A stretch of DNA of 64,000 nucleotides, from positions 364,307-428,306 of the forward strand of contig MNCI01011846.1 in the NCBI GenBank assembly GCA_015680685.1. Reading direction: 5' to 3'. Every line of letters starts with the position of its first letter. Position 1 is the stretch's first letter. The notes under the pieces were generated by a model. The model did no database searches, was not told the origin of the DNA, and saw only the letters and a program-made list of their open reading frames with translations. Positions 32,607 to 43,903 of the stretch are shown in pieces. The DNA is from Gnetum montanum. Taxonomy: Eukaryota; Streptophyta; Gnetopsida; Gnetales; Gnetaceae. A program made the position numbers and the translations under genes.

Positions 32607-34472
32607 TTCACACACCTGATTATAGTAAGCATAGTGGGGTAATTTATAAGATGTGGTTCTTGGGTAAAGAGTTGACCCACTATGATACTTGAGACCGTAA
32701 GATGGTATGTAAGGATCAAGATGTCACCCTCCATGGCTGTATTCATTGGGTCGTATGATTGCTGGAGTGTTAATTGGTGGGCTTAATGAAGTGACACGAG
32801 GTGTTGGGTTCGAGGAGAAGGATGTACTACAGTGTTGGACTTGTGCTGAGTTGGAGAATGCAGTGGCCTTGGAACTATGTTGTCCCTTCCTACAGTCATG
32901 TCTAAAGAAGTGACACCTTTGATGTTGAGGAGGTCTCTCACTACTGTTGGCAATGGTATCACAAGTAACGTTCGTGGGTTGTTGCTATGGTGTAGACACT
33001 TCAGGAAAAGTTGTTGGCGATGTAGAAGGAGGAAAAGGATGAGAATGTTGAAATTTAGGAGAAGTGTAAGGTACATAAGGTAGTGGTTGTGTTGAGGACA
33101 TGGGTTGATAGTATTGAGGAGAATGATAATGCGGCGAGATAAAGTATGTTGACCTAGTTGGGGAAACGGGATGTCGAACTAGATAAGCATTTGGATTTGA
33201 GTGATATAAAGGGTATCTCCAGTTTAGGGATGGCTTCCCCCACGACTGGGATTGTTGCCATTGTGATCGAACACAGTATCTTTGTATGAACTCTAGGTGT
33301 AACGTGCTTCCCCAATGCTCATATAAATGTAACAAGATTGGGCATTAGCCCTTGGGGTGATCATACAGGAAAATGTTGCATTCATATGTGTGATTGGTAG
33401 TTGAGCTCTTATTTTCTTCATCCCTTCTTTCTGATTGTCTAATGATATTTTGTCTTGCTTCTCGGGTTGTCAAAACTCTATCTCCAATAATATTGATATA
33501 TTCTCCACACTTTTTATGCATCCATTCTAGCATCTTATTGATCTTTGCCTTGATTTCCTCTAATGATTGTTGTACTAGCAAAGATGGTTCTTCCTTTGTG
33601 AGATAGGTTGATTTCTCCTTGTTGTGATTATGGACCTCTGTTAAGTTGAGAATTTGGTCCCATTGATGTTTTTCAACACTCTCCCATCTAGCCATTTCTC
33701 CTTCTTCTTTTGCTACCTGCTTAATAAGCTCTTGGAATTGATGGGTTCATATTTCGTATAGTTGACCTTGGGGATACCTCCCTAGGGTCTCTCTTGTTTC
33801 ATCACGAAGCCCATCAATGATATGGTACATTAGCCTTTCCTCGGAGAACTCATGGCTTGGACAGTTGTTTAATAATGCATAATATCTTTCTAAGGCCATG
33901 CCCAAGGGTTCATTTTGTGCTTGTTTCCACTATTGGATTTGTTTCCTCAAGGCCGATAGTCTTGCGTAGGTTTGATATCTTTCTTTAAATAGTTCTACCA
34001 TTGTTGGCCATCGTTGTATTGAATTTGGTTTTAACGATCTATACCATACTTTTGCTTGGACAACGAGTGCCATAGGAAAGAGATTGAGTTTTTGCCAACC
34101 GTTATCAATGTTGTTCCATGCACAGGTATCATAGAAGGCTTGTAAATGTTGTTGCAGATCTAAGTGATAGCCTCTTGAGAAATTGAGAAAGTTGTTTAAA
34201 TCGAGCCTGGGTAGGTAGCTCTCTTTACGATGCCTACAGGAGATTCAAATAGCCTCTTGTATTTTCATTAGGCTTGTAGTCTCCAATAGGGGTTCACCGT
34301 CATCGAGTAAGTTATGCTTTCATGCGTTGGGACGATGTTTCCTTTGTTTATGTTTATAAGAAACCCCCACCTTAGATTGCGTACTCCAATCTTCATTGTC
34401 ATATAATTTGTTGGTTCTCCAAGGAATTGCCTCACTAGATATGGCATTATTATAGTCTTGTAGGAGAGGCAT
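32607..34472 (-). pseudogene. gag: element C gag (one frame, about 620 codons, few stops)
   Basis: ATG at 34472 (MPLLQDYNN) opens a single frame to about 32607 with roughly eight point stops. Core domain (about 34210-33930): GYHLDLQQHLQAFYDTCAW, WQKLNLFPMAL, VWYRSLKPNSIQRWPTM. Central part: ERLMYHIIDGLRDETRETL (about 33850-33795) and coiled KEEGEMARWESVEK. The open 33695-33345 stretch has EEIKAKINKMLEW and CGEYINIIG and ends ECNIFLYDHPKG. The open 33335-32985 stretch is rich in Pro, Tyr and Ser. The tail has CHFFRHDCRKGQHS, a Cys/His basic motif and possible nucleic-acid contact, not a CCHC knuckle. It is longer than D's gag core and not followed by protease. Residues given as positions and short words only. 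Confidence 0.85.
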
Positions 34473-34593
34473 GGTTGTGCAATTGTGTGTGAATATGTAT
34501 GTGACTTTTTGTAATTATTTCCTCCTAAAAGATATATCGTTAATTCCTATACAATGACCTTGTATGATATAACTAATCTAGATAACTAGCACC

Positions 34594-34613
34594 ATCCTTG
34601 GCAATGGCACCAA
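34594..34613 (-). promoter_or_regulatory. primer binding site of C (tRNA-Asp type)
   Basis: Minus strand TTGGTGCCATTGCCAAGGAT, directly after the LTR end CTCATCA. It is a tRNA-Asp-complementary PBS with a few transitions. Confidence 0.83.
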
Positions 34614-35361
34614 TGATGAGTGGTGAGGTACCCCTACACTCAACCATATGAATATGAGCGTTTCATGCACGTTCCGGTCGAACTCCGTAGATAGACTAGT
34701 TGTGGTATCTAGACGGTTACTTGTAGATCGTAGTTTGCTGTCTTCCCACCTAGACTAGTATTAGCTTTCTCACATATGGTTTAGTCTAGAGTGAGGTGTA
34801 TGATGTGTTCCTACACTAATGCTACTCTTGGGGATGATGGGAAATAATATCGACTAAACTAGAAGAGAGAGAGTGAGAGAGAATCTAAACTAGCCTAAGT
34901 GTGATGAGCATTGTTCCTTAATCATCCGTACACATCTTAGACCTCGTGCACGATTACCACTAGGATTACCAAGCGCATGGCCTAGGTATGCTACTGGGTT
35001 ACCAAGTAATGACACTTAAATGCTCGTGATTAAGTCGTACTCATTCTGAGTTACTAGGAGATAAGGGTAGAGAGATATTAACTAAGAAAGCAGTAAATAA
35101 TAATAACAATTAAATAATTAAGATAAGTGGATGCTACAATGATGATGTAATCTCGATCTTTATTGTCGATCATGTGTGTGTCCAAGTACGTCACACTCGA
35201 ATAAGGATGCTGTACAATTACAATCATCACACTGCGGGCATGCACTGGGAGAAAAGAGTTGAGAGGAAAAATTGACAAAAAGTCCCTACCTTAGTACTCA
35301 AAAACTACAAAACTTAAGCTTAAAAAACTACCTACCAAATCTGCCTACCTCTTATTTATAG
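34614..35361 (-). repeat. 5' LTR of element C, truncated in U3
   Basis: Matches the 3' LTR from the GGTACC end to the TATA box (minus-strand TATAAATAAG at about 35352-35361) and stops there. About 109 bp of outer U3, including the GATATC cluster, is missing. Sequence right of 35361 is unrelated, so a deletion removed the U3, the target duplication and the rest of D's LTR. Confidence 0.88.
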
Positions 35362-36620
35362 ACTTAAGATATCACAAAAGTTTTCTTAGTAGTAATAATG
35401 AAGAAGGAATTAACTAGAGGAATTGAATCGTAGAGTTTTTGAGAGGAGAATCAAAGAAGAGAGTAACAGAAGCCAAGGAAAGATCACATAAGGCTTTACG
35501 AAAGGATGTAGTAGTGATGAAGCCTACAGAAGAACAAAGATTATCCATTCAAAAAGCAAAATTAATGATTTTGATGAAATAGAATAACTTATATTTATTT
35601 GTATATATAACTGATGTGATTACCATGTAAAACTAGTGGAAATGTTGGTATCTTAATATTAATGATTTTGGTAGGGATAATGTTTGATGTGTCATATACA
35701 ATTCAATGTGGTGGTTAAGCCAAGTTTTGAAACAAGTAAAAAATAATCCCAATAAAAGTTAAAATGAATCATGAAGAATTTATAACTACAAGTGATAATA
35801 AAAACCTAAAGAATCATTGGTAAAATAACTTAAGAAACATTAAATAATAAGAAAAAAGTATAGTAAATTAACAAGATCAAGGAAGTAGAAAAATGATTAG
35901 TTTGGTAAGAGGAACTCTAAGAACTAGTTAGGACATGGAGGCTATGTCAAAGGAACATTTTGATGTTGTGAAGAAAGTGGAACAAACCTATGCTTAAATC
36001 AATTACTAAAGATTTTGTCTTGGAAAGACTCTATATTGATATAAAAGATATTTTGGAAAGAATAATAAGCATCATGATTTTGTTACATTATGTATGGAAC
36101 AAGCAATATAGACTTAAGGATGAAGTTACAGAGCTAAAAGCAAATGTTTCGATGAATGAGATATCTATCAATGTTTTAAATGGAAGGAGAGACTTCAAAA
36201 AATCTTAGAGATTGGAGCATCAGAAGAAGATGAACTGGAACCATTGGATTACCAATAAAAGAAATCGATATAAAAAGAAGAAGAGCAATTAATGCTCCAA
36301 TTTGTGTAATATTTTGCATTAATGGCCTTGTAAAACACTTGTAAATAACTAATAAAGAAAAGAAATTTTCATTTAATGGATTTCATCAGTAAAATATATT
36401 CAAACTTTATTGTTGTAATGGATAGGATTGTAAGTTAATTAAAGGAAAATTGATTTCTAGAATGAAACCTTAATGTTATCATGATGTCTCATGAATAACA
36501 GATAAATGTAAATCTTAAAACAAGGTTTGGTGTATGAAGCCCTAAATTATAATATAACTTGATTAAAAAACATAAAAATATAAATCCTTAATATCTTGCT
36601 CAGATTGAAAATCAAGGTGA
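35362..36620. other. unassigned AT-rich sequence
   Basis: No element, RNA gene or conserved frame recognised. An open stretch at 35990-36208 (72 codons, with ELKANVSMNEISINVLNG) has slight coiled-coil character but no support from homology or context. I do not call it a gene. Confidence 0.4.
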
Positions 36621-36629
36621 TTAGGCTAA

Positions 36630-37065
36630 TGTCATCAATTAAATGTATTTGCAAAAATATAGAATACCTCATTAGTATGAAGAATGTCTTTCACCTAGTT
36701 GGTAAAGTAATGATAAGAGGAAGATAAGTGAATAAGAGAAAGATCCAAAGTATAGTTAAAGGACCTTTGATGATATTGCCCTATGATATGGTGAACCCAA
36801 CAAGCCTTGCAAAGCATCACATAGGAAAAATGGCTTGATTCTCCAAATAACTATCCACTTTTGAGGTGTTGAGGACCTCTTTATCACCATTGGAGGAAGC
36901 CTTCAAGAATGGTGGAGAAGACAATATGGATGGAGCAATGGTAGAAGAGGATGATGAAAGACTAATCTTTAATAGAGCCTAGTCAAAATTGGCATAACAT
37001 TTTGAAATGTACCTCATAGAGTACTGTAATCTATACCTCAAGAATAAAATACCTAATGAGCTACT
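36630..37065 (+). repeat. unidentified coding-like repeat, copy 1
   Basis: Homologous to 45810-46245 (copy 2). In the same frame both copies read IEYLI-M, FHLV, YDMV, IGK, EEA-KNGGED, ERLIFNRA, EMY-I and LLS. The differences mostly respect amino acids, and TAG in this copy stands where copy 2 reads CAG (RA-stop-SK against RAQLK). This indicates descent from a real protein-coding sequence, perhaps a transposable element. I do not recognise the family. Copy 1 may continue to about 37320 (KRWEAYL and an open 37087-37314 in another frame). Confidence 0.6.
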
Positions 37066-37320
37066 GAGCAATTATGTTCCAAAGAGATGGGAGGCATATC
37101 TAAGAGTAGGTATTGTGTCTTGATCTTGGGGTGGGACTTTGCTAAAAAAATGTTGAACTTTATAAGTCCCAAAGTACTCTGCATGAAAAATTATAACACT
37201 AGTGATGATAATGCTAATGGTAGAGGCAACAAAATGCAAAGCCACACAAATTTCCAAACCTTGTACCATGCACATATCTTCATTCCATTATTGAATGGCT
37301 TAAGTTATTCATGAACATAG

Positions 37321-38000
37321 GCAATCTTGGAGAGCCAACTAATAAGCATTCCAACTAGCTACTACAAGGAATGGAAGCACCTTAGACTGATAAAGATTAC
37401 CATGTGAGAATGGTTGATGCTTAATAGGTAGGCAAACTAGGAAGACCATTGCATGTCCACGAGCTTTAGTACAACTATTAAAATATGAAAACACCTTTAT
37501 AGTTAAGCATTGAAGATTAGACTATTTTCCCTTGAAAAATTCTTCGATTCTTTTCAATTCACATTTACCACATGGCTTCTATCTAGAGTGCAACCTCCTT
37601 TACACATGCACCAAGGTAATCTAAGCAAGAGATCTAAGTCTAGATGTCTACTTTAGAAGGGGCATTAATCTTTTCCATTATGGAATTAATTAATTTTCAA
37701 AAATTAAAATCCTTAATTAAATTATCAAGGATATTTTCTTGATAATGATTGAGGATAAAAAGACGCTAATTGAAATCCATGTCTTTGAAGATTATACATA
37801 GTTAGAATTGTTAAATGTCCTAGGAGCTAATTGAAAAAATGAATATTTGGTCAATAAAGAAGCTTCAAAATATGAGATTAGAGACCCAATTACCAAATGA
37901 ATAATGAAATAGGATGGAAATCCAATTTTGCTTTCTTAAGTGGAAGAAGTTCAACAAGTCCTTCCCAAAACCCATCGTGTGGGGAGTATGTGGGGGTGGG
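37321..38000. other. unassigned sequence
   Basis: No recognisable feature apart from a G-rich patch with GTGTGGGGAGTATGTGGGGG at about 37979-37998. No frame of note. Confidence 0.35.
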
Positions 38001-39300
38001 AAGGAGAGGCTAAGTTGGGGGCATAAGAGGGGTGGGAAGCTCCATTTATGTAGAGCATTTAGTAGTAACTAAAGCTAGATAGTCATTTCATTCTTTGTAG
38101 GGGGTTTGATGGAAAGAATCCAAGAGCCATCCTTGTTAAGGTATCTAATCTTAGAACATTCAAATTGTTGGAGGAAGTGACGTGCTCTTAGAAAAAGTTT
38201 TTCAAAGCCAATCATTAACCCAACATTTCGATGCAGATAAGAAAGTAAAATGTTCCCTTTCTCAAATGATCAAATTTCCAAAGATTTTTGGAAAATCCAT
38301 TCCTTTTAGATGGAGCACCACATAGCTAAAAATAGCAAGGTTCTTAAGTTAATCTCATTGTACTTATAAAATACATCTGATCCAATGTTTATTAGAATAT
38401 GCTTTGGTCTTTGTTAAATAGAGACTACAACTTGCAATGCCCCTAGGATAAGAAACCGACTTCCATTACACTAGGTGGAATCAAGTCCTATCCTTGATGC
38501 TCTTTCATAAAAAAAGTGCACATTAAATTACTATTCTCTTCTAGAACCTCAACCGAAGGGATGGGGGCCACTAGAATTAATATGACATATATTAAAATAG
38601 TAGAAAAAATGGATTTAACCAAAGATAGCTTGCTAGTATCTAAAAGCAACATCTCCTTCCATTTTGCTAGGTTTGATTTAATCTTGGTAATCACAAGTTT
38701 TTATAGAGTCAGTTTTGGGGACCAAGAAATGGTAGTGGACCTAAATAACTAATGGGAAAACCACTAGTTTGGCATTGAAGAATGTTGATGATACATTGAG
38801 CTCTTGGAGATGGACAATTGATCTCTAAATACTCTAGCTTATGCTATTTGATCAATAAATTAGTATAATATCCAACAAATCCAAAGCATCATTAACCTTG
38901 CAAGCTTCTTCCATGGTGTCCTTTAAAAAATGAGGGTTGTCATCTACATACCTAAGATGTTGGACTTCAAAAGGGAATAGAAATGAATCCTAAATTAATT
39001 CAAGCATCTAAAAGGATTATTTGCCAATAGAAAAAAGAGGTAAGGAAAGAGATCCTCCTAGAAACTAAGCTAGAGACAAGATTTGGGTAAACTAATGGAT
39101 CCTTACTAGATAACTTTAAAAAAATCATAACTCATATGGATGTCCTTCAGAGCATCATTCGAGAAGGAAACAAATCCTTTTTTTTTGGCATTTCACCAAG
39201 TTTATAATGCATGGAAATATTTTAAGTTTTGATCACCATCCCTTAGCCAATGGTATTTGGCCTTGCTACCAATAGATTCACTATTCTTTATATTTCTTTT
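38001..39300 (-). pseudogene. L1-type LINE reverse transcriptase fragment (decayed)
   Basis: Reading the minus strand from right to left. KYHWLRDGDQNLKYFHAL (about 39265-39210) is the W-x-GDxNxKFFH motif upstream of plant L1 RT. A GSLSLPLF-like stretch (about 39060-39035) corresponds to the GDPLSP motif. LRYVDDNPHFL (about 38958-38925) is the RT active-site box with YVDD intact. The open 38694-38488 stretch has KIKSNLAKWKEMLLLDTSKL and SLVKSIFSTILIY, the I-x-x-LxxWKxxLLSxAGRxxLVKxVLxxIPxY motif at the L1 RT end. The spacing between the first and second motifs is too short for a full RT, so an internal deletion is likely. No endonuclease or poly(A) tail found. Confidence 0.75.
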
Positions 39301-40860
39301 TAATTAATTATTCAGCAAATAAAAAACTAGAAAAGAAGGAGTCTCACTCCATGGAAGGATTATTACTAGATGGCTCTTGATGATCTAGGATACAGATAAT
39401 CAACTACCAAGGCTACAATTTTTACCTCTTACATAATAGAAGAATTACTTTTAGCTTATTCATGGAAGCCTTGAAACTAATTGTAAGATAAACCCTCCCC
39501 TAAATATTTGCAGTCTCCTTTATTAATTGTGCACCGTCCACCTATAGATTTTTGAAGCAAGAGAGATGACGCTTGATATGTTCAACTTCCAACCAACACT
39601 AACTTGGAATATGATCGAAGAAGAACCATGGGATCATTGACCATATAAGGGAAAACAATGTCTAGAAAGCTTTTGACACAAAGAAAAATTCTATAAGGAT
39701 ACTTTCCATTCTTGTCTAGAAGGATGTTTTCAAGAGAAGCATACCATTGGGATAAGAACCTCTACCATCTCACGTTGAACCTTAAGGTCATAAAAAAAGT
39801 AATCTTTCAGGTTGAAAAGATCATTGGAACGTTCATTATGACATCACACCATCTTCTAGTATCCATCCATCACCCATGTACTTGGTTGATTGATCATGAA
39901 CGCCTTCTACATAATAGCATCTGGTCTTACTAGATGAAAGGATCATAGATATTTAGGATATTTAAGTTCTCATCATTAATGCTAAGGGAGAGCCTACTAT
40001 GATGAATTAGATGGAAATTCAAGCTTTGCTTCCACAAAATATCCACATCCCTACTCTACTATTGGAAGGCTCTCAAATATCCATAAATCCAAGGATGGAG
40101 CTCATGGGTGGGGTAGCAAGCTTAGTTTCCTATAATATAAACACATTAATATTATCTTGTAAGATAATATTCTTTAAGAAAAACATCTTATATGGGTTGT
40201 GCAAACCGGTAATGTTTCATGAAAGGAACTTTATGAATCTATTAGGTAGTCAAAAGTTGGTGGCCTCACTAATTATTCATGCATGTTGACATTTATCTCC
40301 ATCTAGATCTCAACATTCACTTACTAAAAAAATTGAGCAATTGTACCTTGCCTAGTATGTGTGATGTAAAATATCCTAATCTAATTAAAAGTGCCATTCA
40401 TAAAAACAATCATGAAATTGAAATATTCTAAAATATGCTTCAACACTAAATAGAGGCAAAAGATCAATGATTGAATCTAAATGAGATCTAACATGGAAAC
40501 CTAGAAAGGAAAGCACTTATGTAGATTTGCAAAGTTATGTATGCTTGGCTATGGATTATCTCCTATTTTACAAGGTTTTCCTCTTTGGCTCTATGTTCTA
40601 GATGTTGGTGAAACAAATGAATGATCTCTAATAGAAGGATTATCAAGTATTTATGCTCACAAGGGCATGCTAGGGTCTAGTAAATGAGTGTTTGCTAACA
40701 TGTGACTAAAAGCAAAAAGAGAATACATATATCCCAAATCCAAAAATTAAAATATAACCTCTATATCTGAAAGAGGTCTATACCCAACATTGGTTCTTAA
40801 GATACTACTAACTACCATCTAGCAAGATGTATCAAATCCATATACTAACCAAGGACCAAT
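39301..40860. other. unassigned sequence
   Basis: Low-complexity, AT-rich sequence possibly including upstream LINE or LTR remains. Open stretches at 39712-39933 and 40011-40289 (+) have no recognisable motifs and no homologue in the window. I see nothing to annotate with confidence. Confidence 0.35.
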
Positions 40861-41251
40861 GTTCAAATACCATNATTAACTAATTAGCAAATAATTATAA
40901 AAGCATATCATACACATACCAACCAAAGCATGCCATATGGTAGATGTAGAACCCCATGTGCCAATAATGCATCCAATACTTGATATCTACTTACTCAAAA
41001 CTCTAACAAAGGGGTTTGTGCACATATGTTTATACTAAATTAAATTAATACCAAATATATACCTTATAATAGTAGTTACAAGGCATATACAACTCAAGTA
41101 TGTAAATAAACCCAAAAGTTATAACTAAAAAACATGACACACCAAAGTACAAGTTACAACCATAAAACATATGACAGTCAAAGGACATACAAAGGATTCA
41201 AGCCAAAAGACATACCACCTAGGGAGGGGTGTTTAAAACCAAGGTATTACA
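40861..41251 (-). repeat. 3' LTR start region of chromovirus F (left end unresolved)
   Basis: On the minus strand the sequence changes at 41251 into TGTAATACCTTGG, a typical TGTAA-type LTR start of Tekay/Del-like chromoviruses. It is preceded by the purine tract AAGGAGAGAA (about 41254-41263) and by the end of the integrase frame. The other LTR end was not located, so 40861 is only a nominal limit. Confidence 0.5.
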
Positions 41252-41253
41252 TT

Positions 41254-41530
41254 ATTCTCTCCTTAAGAATCTTCCTCCTAGAAGATCTTAGAATAAGTGG
41301 TATATAAATCCTTCTCCACTTGCTAAGTTTCTTCATAGGCATCATGCCTCCCAAATAACTTTAACCATAGGAATGACTTTGATTTATAATTATCCTTTCA
41401 TCTTATCCATAATCTTGACTGGTCACTCTACATACCAATATTAGGTTGAATCCATACATTTTTTCATTCTATGACATGGGCAGGATTTAAAATATATTTC
41501 CTCAAAATAGATATATAAAACACATCATGA
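41254..41530 (-). promoter_or_regulatory. polypurine tract of F and short 3' untranslated stretch
   Basis: Minus strand AAGGAGAGAATAA at about 41252-41264 precedes the putative LTR start. The stretch from the integrase end to the tract has no conserved frame. Confidence 0.45.
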
Positions 41531-42517
41531 AGAGACTATAACTAATGTGAAAGATCGATTTGATAGGCAAATTCTCTAGTCCTTTTCAAAATCAAAAAGG
41601 GACTAATGTAGCATTGTGTTAATTTTCTTATCTTACCAAATCTCATAATTCCTTTTAAAGGAAAAAATTTAAAAGGTACGTTATCTCCATTGTTAAATTC
41701 CAAATGTCTTCTTCTATTATAAGCATACATAACAAATCTATCATGTGCAGGTTTTTCATTTGTTCTCTATAGTATCCTAACAAAGCAATGTGTGGCAAGG
41801 TCTACCATATAACACTTCCTATATTATTGCTTTCAAACTAGCATAATAACTATTTTTGTAAGCAAACTTTTCTAATGGGATAACTTTGTCCCAACTATCT
41901 TTGTAGTTTAAAGTACAAGCTTTAAGAATATTCTTCAAGATTTGATTTATCCTCTTTGTTTAACCATTTGTTTGTAGATAATAGGTTAAACTAAGATTTA
42001 ACTTAGTATCTAGACTCTCTTAAAAGGATTGTTAAAATCTTGAGTGAAACATTATATCTCCGTTGAATACAATCTTAGTTAAAACATTATGAAGCCTCAT
42101 AGTTTTTGATAAGAATAGCTATGTAATCTCTTTGACATTAGCTATAGCATTTGTACCTAAGAAATGAGAAAATTTGGTTAAGAGATCAATGATTACTAGG
42201 ATGAAATCCTTCCTACTCTTAGTATAAGTTAGTCCTATGATGAAATCCATGCCAATAACTTCTGAATTCTAGTTTAGAATAGTGTGAGGATGAAGATAAC
42301 CACTAGGCCTCTAATGCTCCACCTTGACTTACTAACATACTTAACACTTAGCCATAGACTCATCCATATCCCTCTTTATGTTAGACCATCAATAATTCTT
42401 CCTAATATTGTCATACATCTTATCATTATTAGGATGAATATGATACTTAATTAAGTAAGCCTTCTTGATAAATTTGTATCTAATTGAAAATAGAAATAAA
42501 CCATATTTTTAAACTTT
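41531..42517 (-). pseudogene. chromovirus F integrase (decayed)
   Basis: Minus strand. The zinc-binding and linker end reads KMYDNIRKNY and KRDMDESMAKC (about 42420-42345). Core: EVIGMDFIIGLTYTKS (about 42265-42215, first Asp kept), ILVIIDLLTKFSHF (about 42200-42160), FNGDIMFHSRF (second Asp region, altered), then LQTNG-stop-TKRINQILK (catalytic Glu reads Lys). C-terminal part: KDSWDKVIPLEKFAY and, in the open 41730-41542 stretch, RRHLEFNNGDNVPFKFFPLK and RFGKIRKLTQCYISPFLIL, the Tekay/Del-type GD-x-VFLKVSPMKGVMRFGKKGKL motif. Its upstream RNase H is separated by the inserted RTE. Confidence 0.85.
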
Positions 42518-42533
42518 AACAAGCCTAAACTAT
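42518..42533 (+). other. target-site duplication of RTE 1, left copy
   Basis: AACAAGCCTAAACTAT, repeated exactly at 43904-43919 on the other side of the LINE. A 16-bp duplication is normal for LINE insertion. Confidence 0.92.
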
Positions 42534-43903
42534 CTAATTGTTAGGAATTTCTTCATTTTGAACGATGGAGAGATGCCCAAAAATTGGAGAAAAAGCTTTG
42601 TTATTCCCATTTACAAAAATAAAGGAGACACATAAAATTGTCCAAACTATAGAGGGATCAAGCTAATGAGCCATACTATGAAGCTTTTGGAGAGAGTCAT
42701 AAAGTAATGTCTCAGACTTGAATCAATAGTCTTAAGAAATCAATTTGGATTTATGCCAAGGAGGTCTAGTATAGAGGCTATTTTTTTGATTTGATAACTA
42801 ATGAAGAAATTACGCAAATATAGAAAAAATATACATATGATCTTAATTTATTTGGAAAAAGCATATGATAGAGTGCCTAAAGATATTATTTGGTGGGCTT
42901 TGTAGAGGAAAAATGTCCTTAATAAATATATTAAAGTGATTTAAGACATGTATGAAGGAGCTACTACTAAAATTAGAACAACTTATAGAATAACATCTGA
43001 TTTTCCAATCATATTAGGTCTACATTTAGCCCATACTTATTTGCTATTATTATAGATGAATTAAAAAAGGAACTATAAGATAAAATCCCTTGGTGTATGC
43101 TATTTGTAGATGATATTATGTTAGTAGATACATCTCAAGAAGATATTATTGCTAAAATGGAGGAGTGGAAACATGTTCTAGCATTAAAAGGTTTAAAAAT
43201 TAGTAGAATTAAGATAGACGATATGCATGGTATTTTTAATGACAACATAAATAGTGGTGAAATATAAGTGACTATTCAAGGAAAAAATATTTCTTGCTAC
43301 AAACAGTTTTGCTACCTAGGATCAATCCTCTAATTAGATGGTGAAATTGACAAAGATATCAGAAATAAAATTAAGGTAGGATGGTCAAAATGGAGATAGG
43401 CTAGTGATGTTCTATGTGATAAAAATACTAACAAAATTAAAGGAAAAATTTTATAGGATAGCAATTATGCGTGCTATCTTATATGGTGCTGATTGTTGGG
43501 CAGTACAAAATAGGCATGAACAACAAATCAATATGGTAGAAATGCAAATGCTTCAATGGATGTTGAATGTTACTAGAAGAGATAAACTACATAATATAGA
43601 TATTAGAGGAAGAATTGGAGTGACTTCTATTTACAATGAGAAACAAGAATGACAACTTAGATGGTTTGGACATGTGTAAAGAGGATTAGATGATGAACTT
43701 ATAAATAAAGGTTGCTACATCACTATTCCAAGAAAGCCACTAAAAGGAAGACCAAAAAAAGATGTGGGAAAAAAATGATCAAAGATGATTTGAAGAAACT
43801 ACAGATAAACAAAGGTCTAGCTCTTCATAGAGGTAAATAGTGAAAAAAACTCATGTAACTAACCCCATTTTTTTGGGAAAAGGCTAGTATGATGATGTTG
43901 ATG
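42534..43903 (+). mobile_element. RTE-clade LINE 1, 5'-truncated, inserted in chromovirus F
   Basis: Plant RTE non-LTR element. The RT begins inside the domain: PKNWRKSF-IPIYKNKGDT (about 42572-42630), NCPNYRGIKLMSHTMKLLER (42635-42697), NQFGFMPRRSSIEAI (about 42738-42782), AYDRVPKDI-like (about 42865), LFVDDIMLV with the intact active site (about 43100-43127), and YLGSIL (about 43313-43331). The open 43404-43652 stretch has ILYGADCWAVQNRHE and MLQWMLNVTRRDK, the RTE C-terminal G-x-ECWAVK region, then RWFGHV and GRPKKD. The end is TGGGAAAAGGCTAGTATGATGATGTTGATG, given here as TGGGAAAAGGCTAG plus an ATG/TTG-type tail. Point stops throughout. Exact 16-bp target duplications flank it. Confidence 0.92.

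Larger units (their letters stand above)
27075..35361 (-). mobile_element. element C: non-autonomous Athila/Tat-type element with gag and ORF2
   Basis: On the minus strand the order is 5' LTR (35361-34614, truncated in U3), PBS 34613-34594, gag 34472-32607, shared non-coding module to about 30950, ORF2 30916-28131, pre-PPT block 28020-27928, and 3' LTR 27927-27075. There is no protease, RT or integrase. The first ~145 bases of the two LTR tails differ at about 16 positions by hand count, so it is not recent. It lies inside D's 3' LTR. The LTR and gag place it in the same family as A. It is the most complete member of the gag-plus-ORF2 design in this window. Confidence 0.9.

Noticed and set aside
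38516..38752. 78-codon plus-strand frame
   Set aside because: Antisense to the L1 RT motifs on the minus strand.
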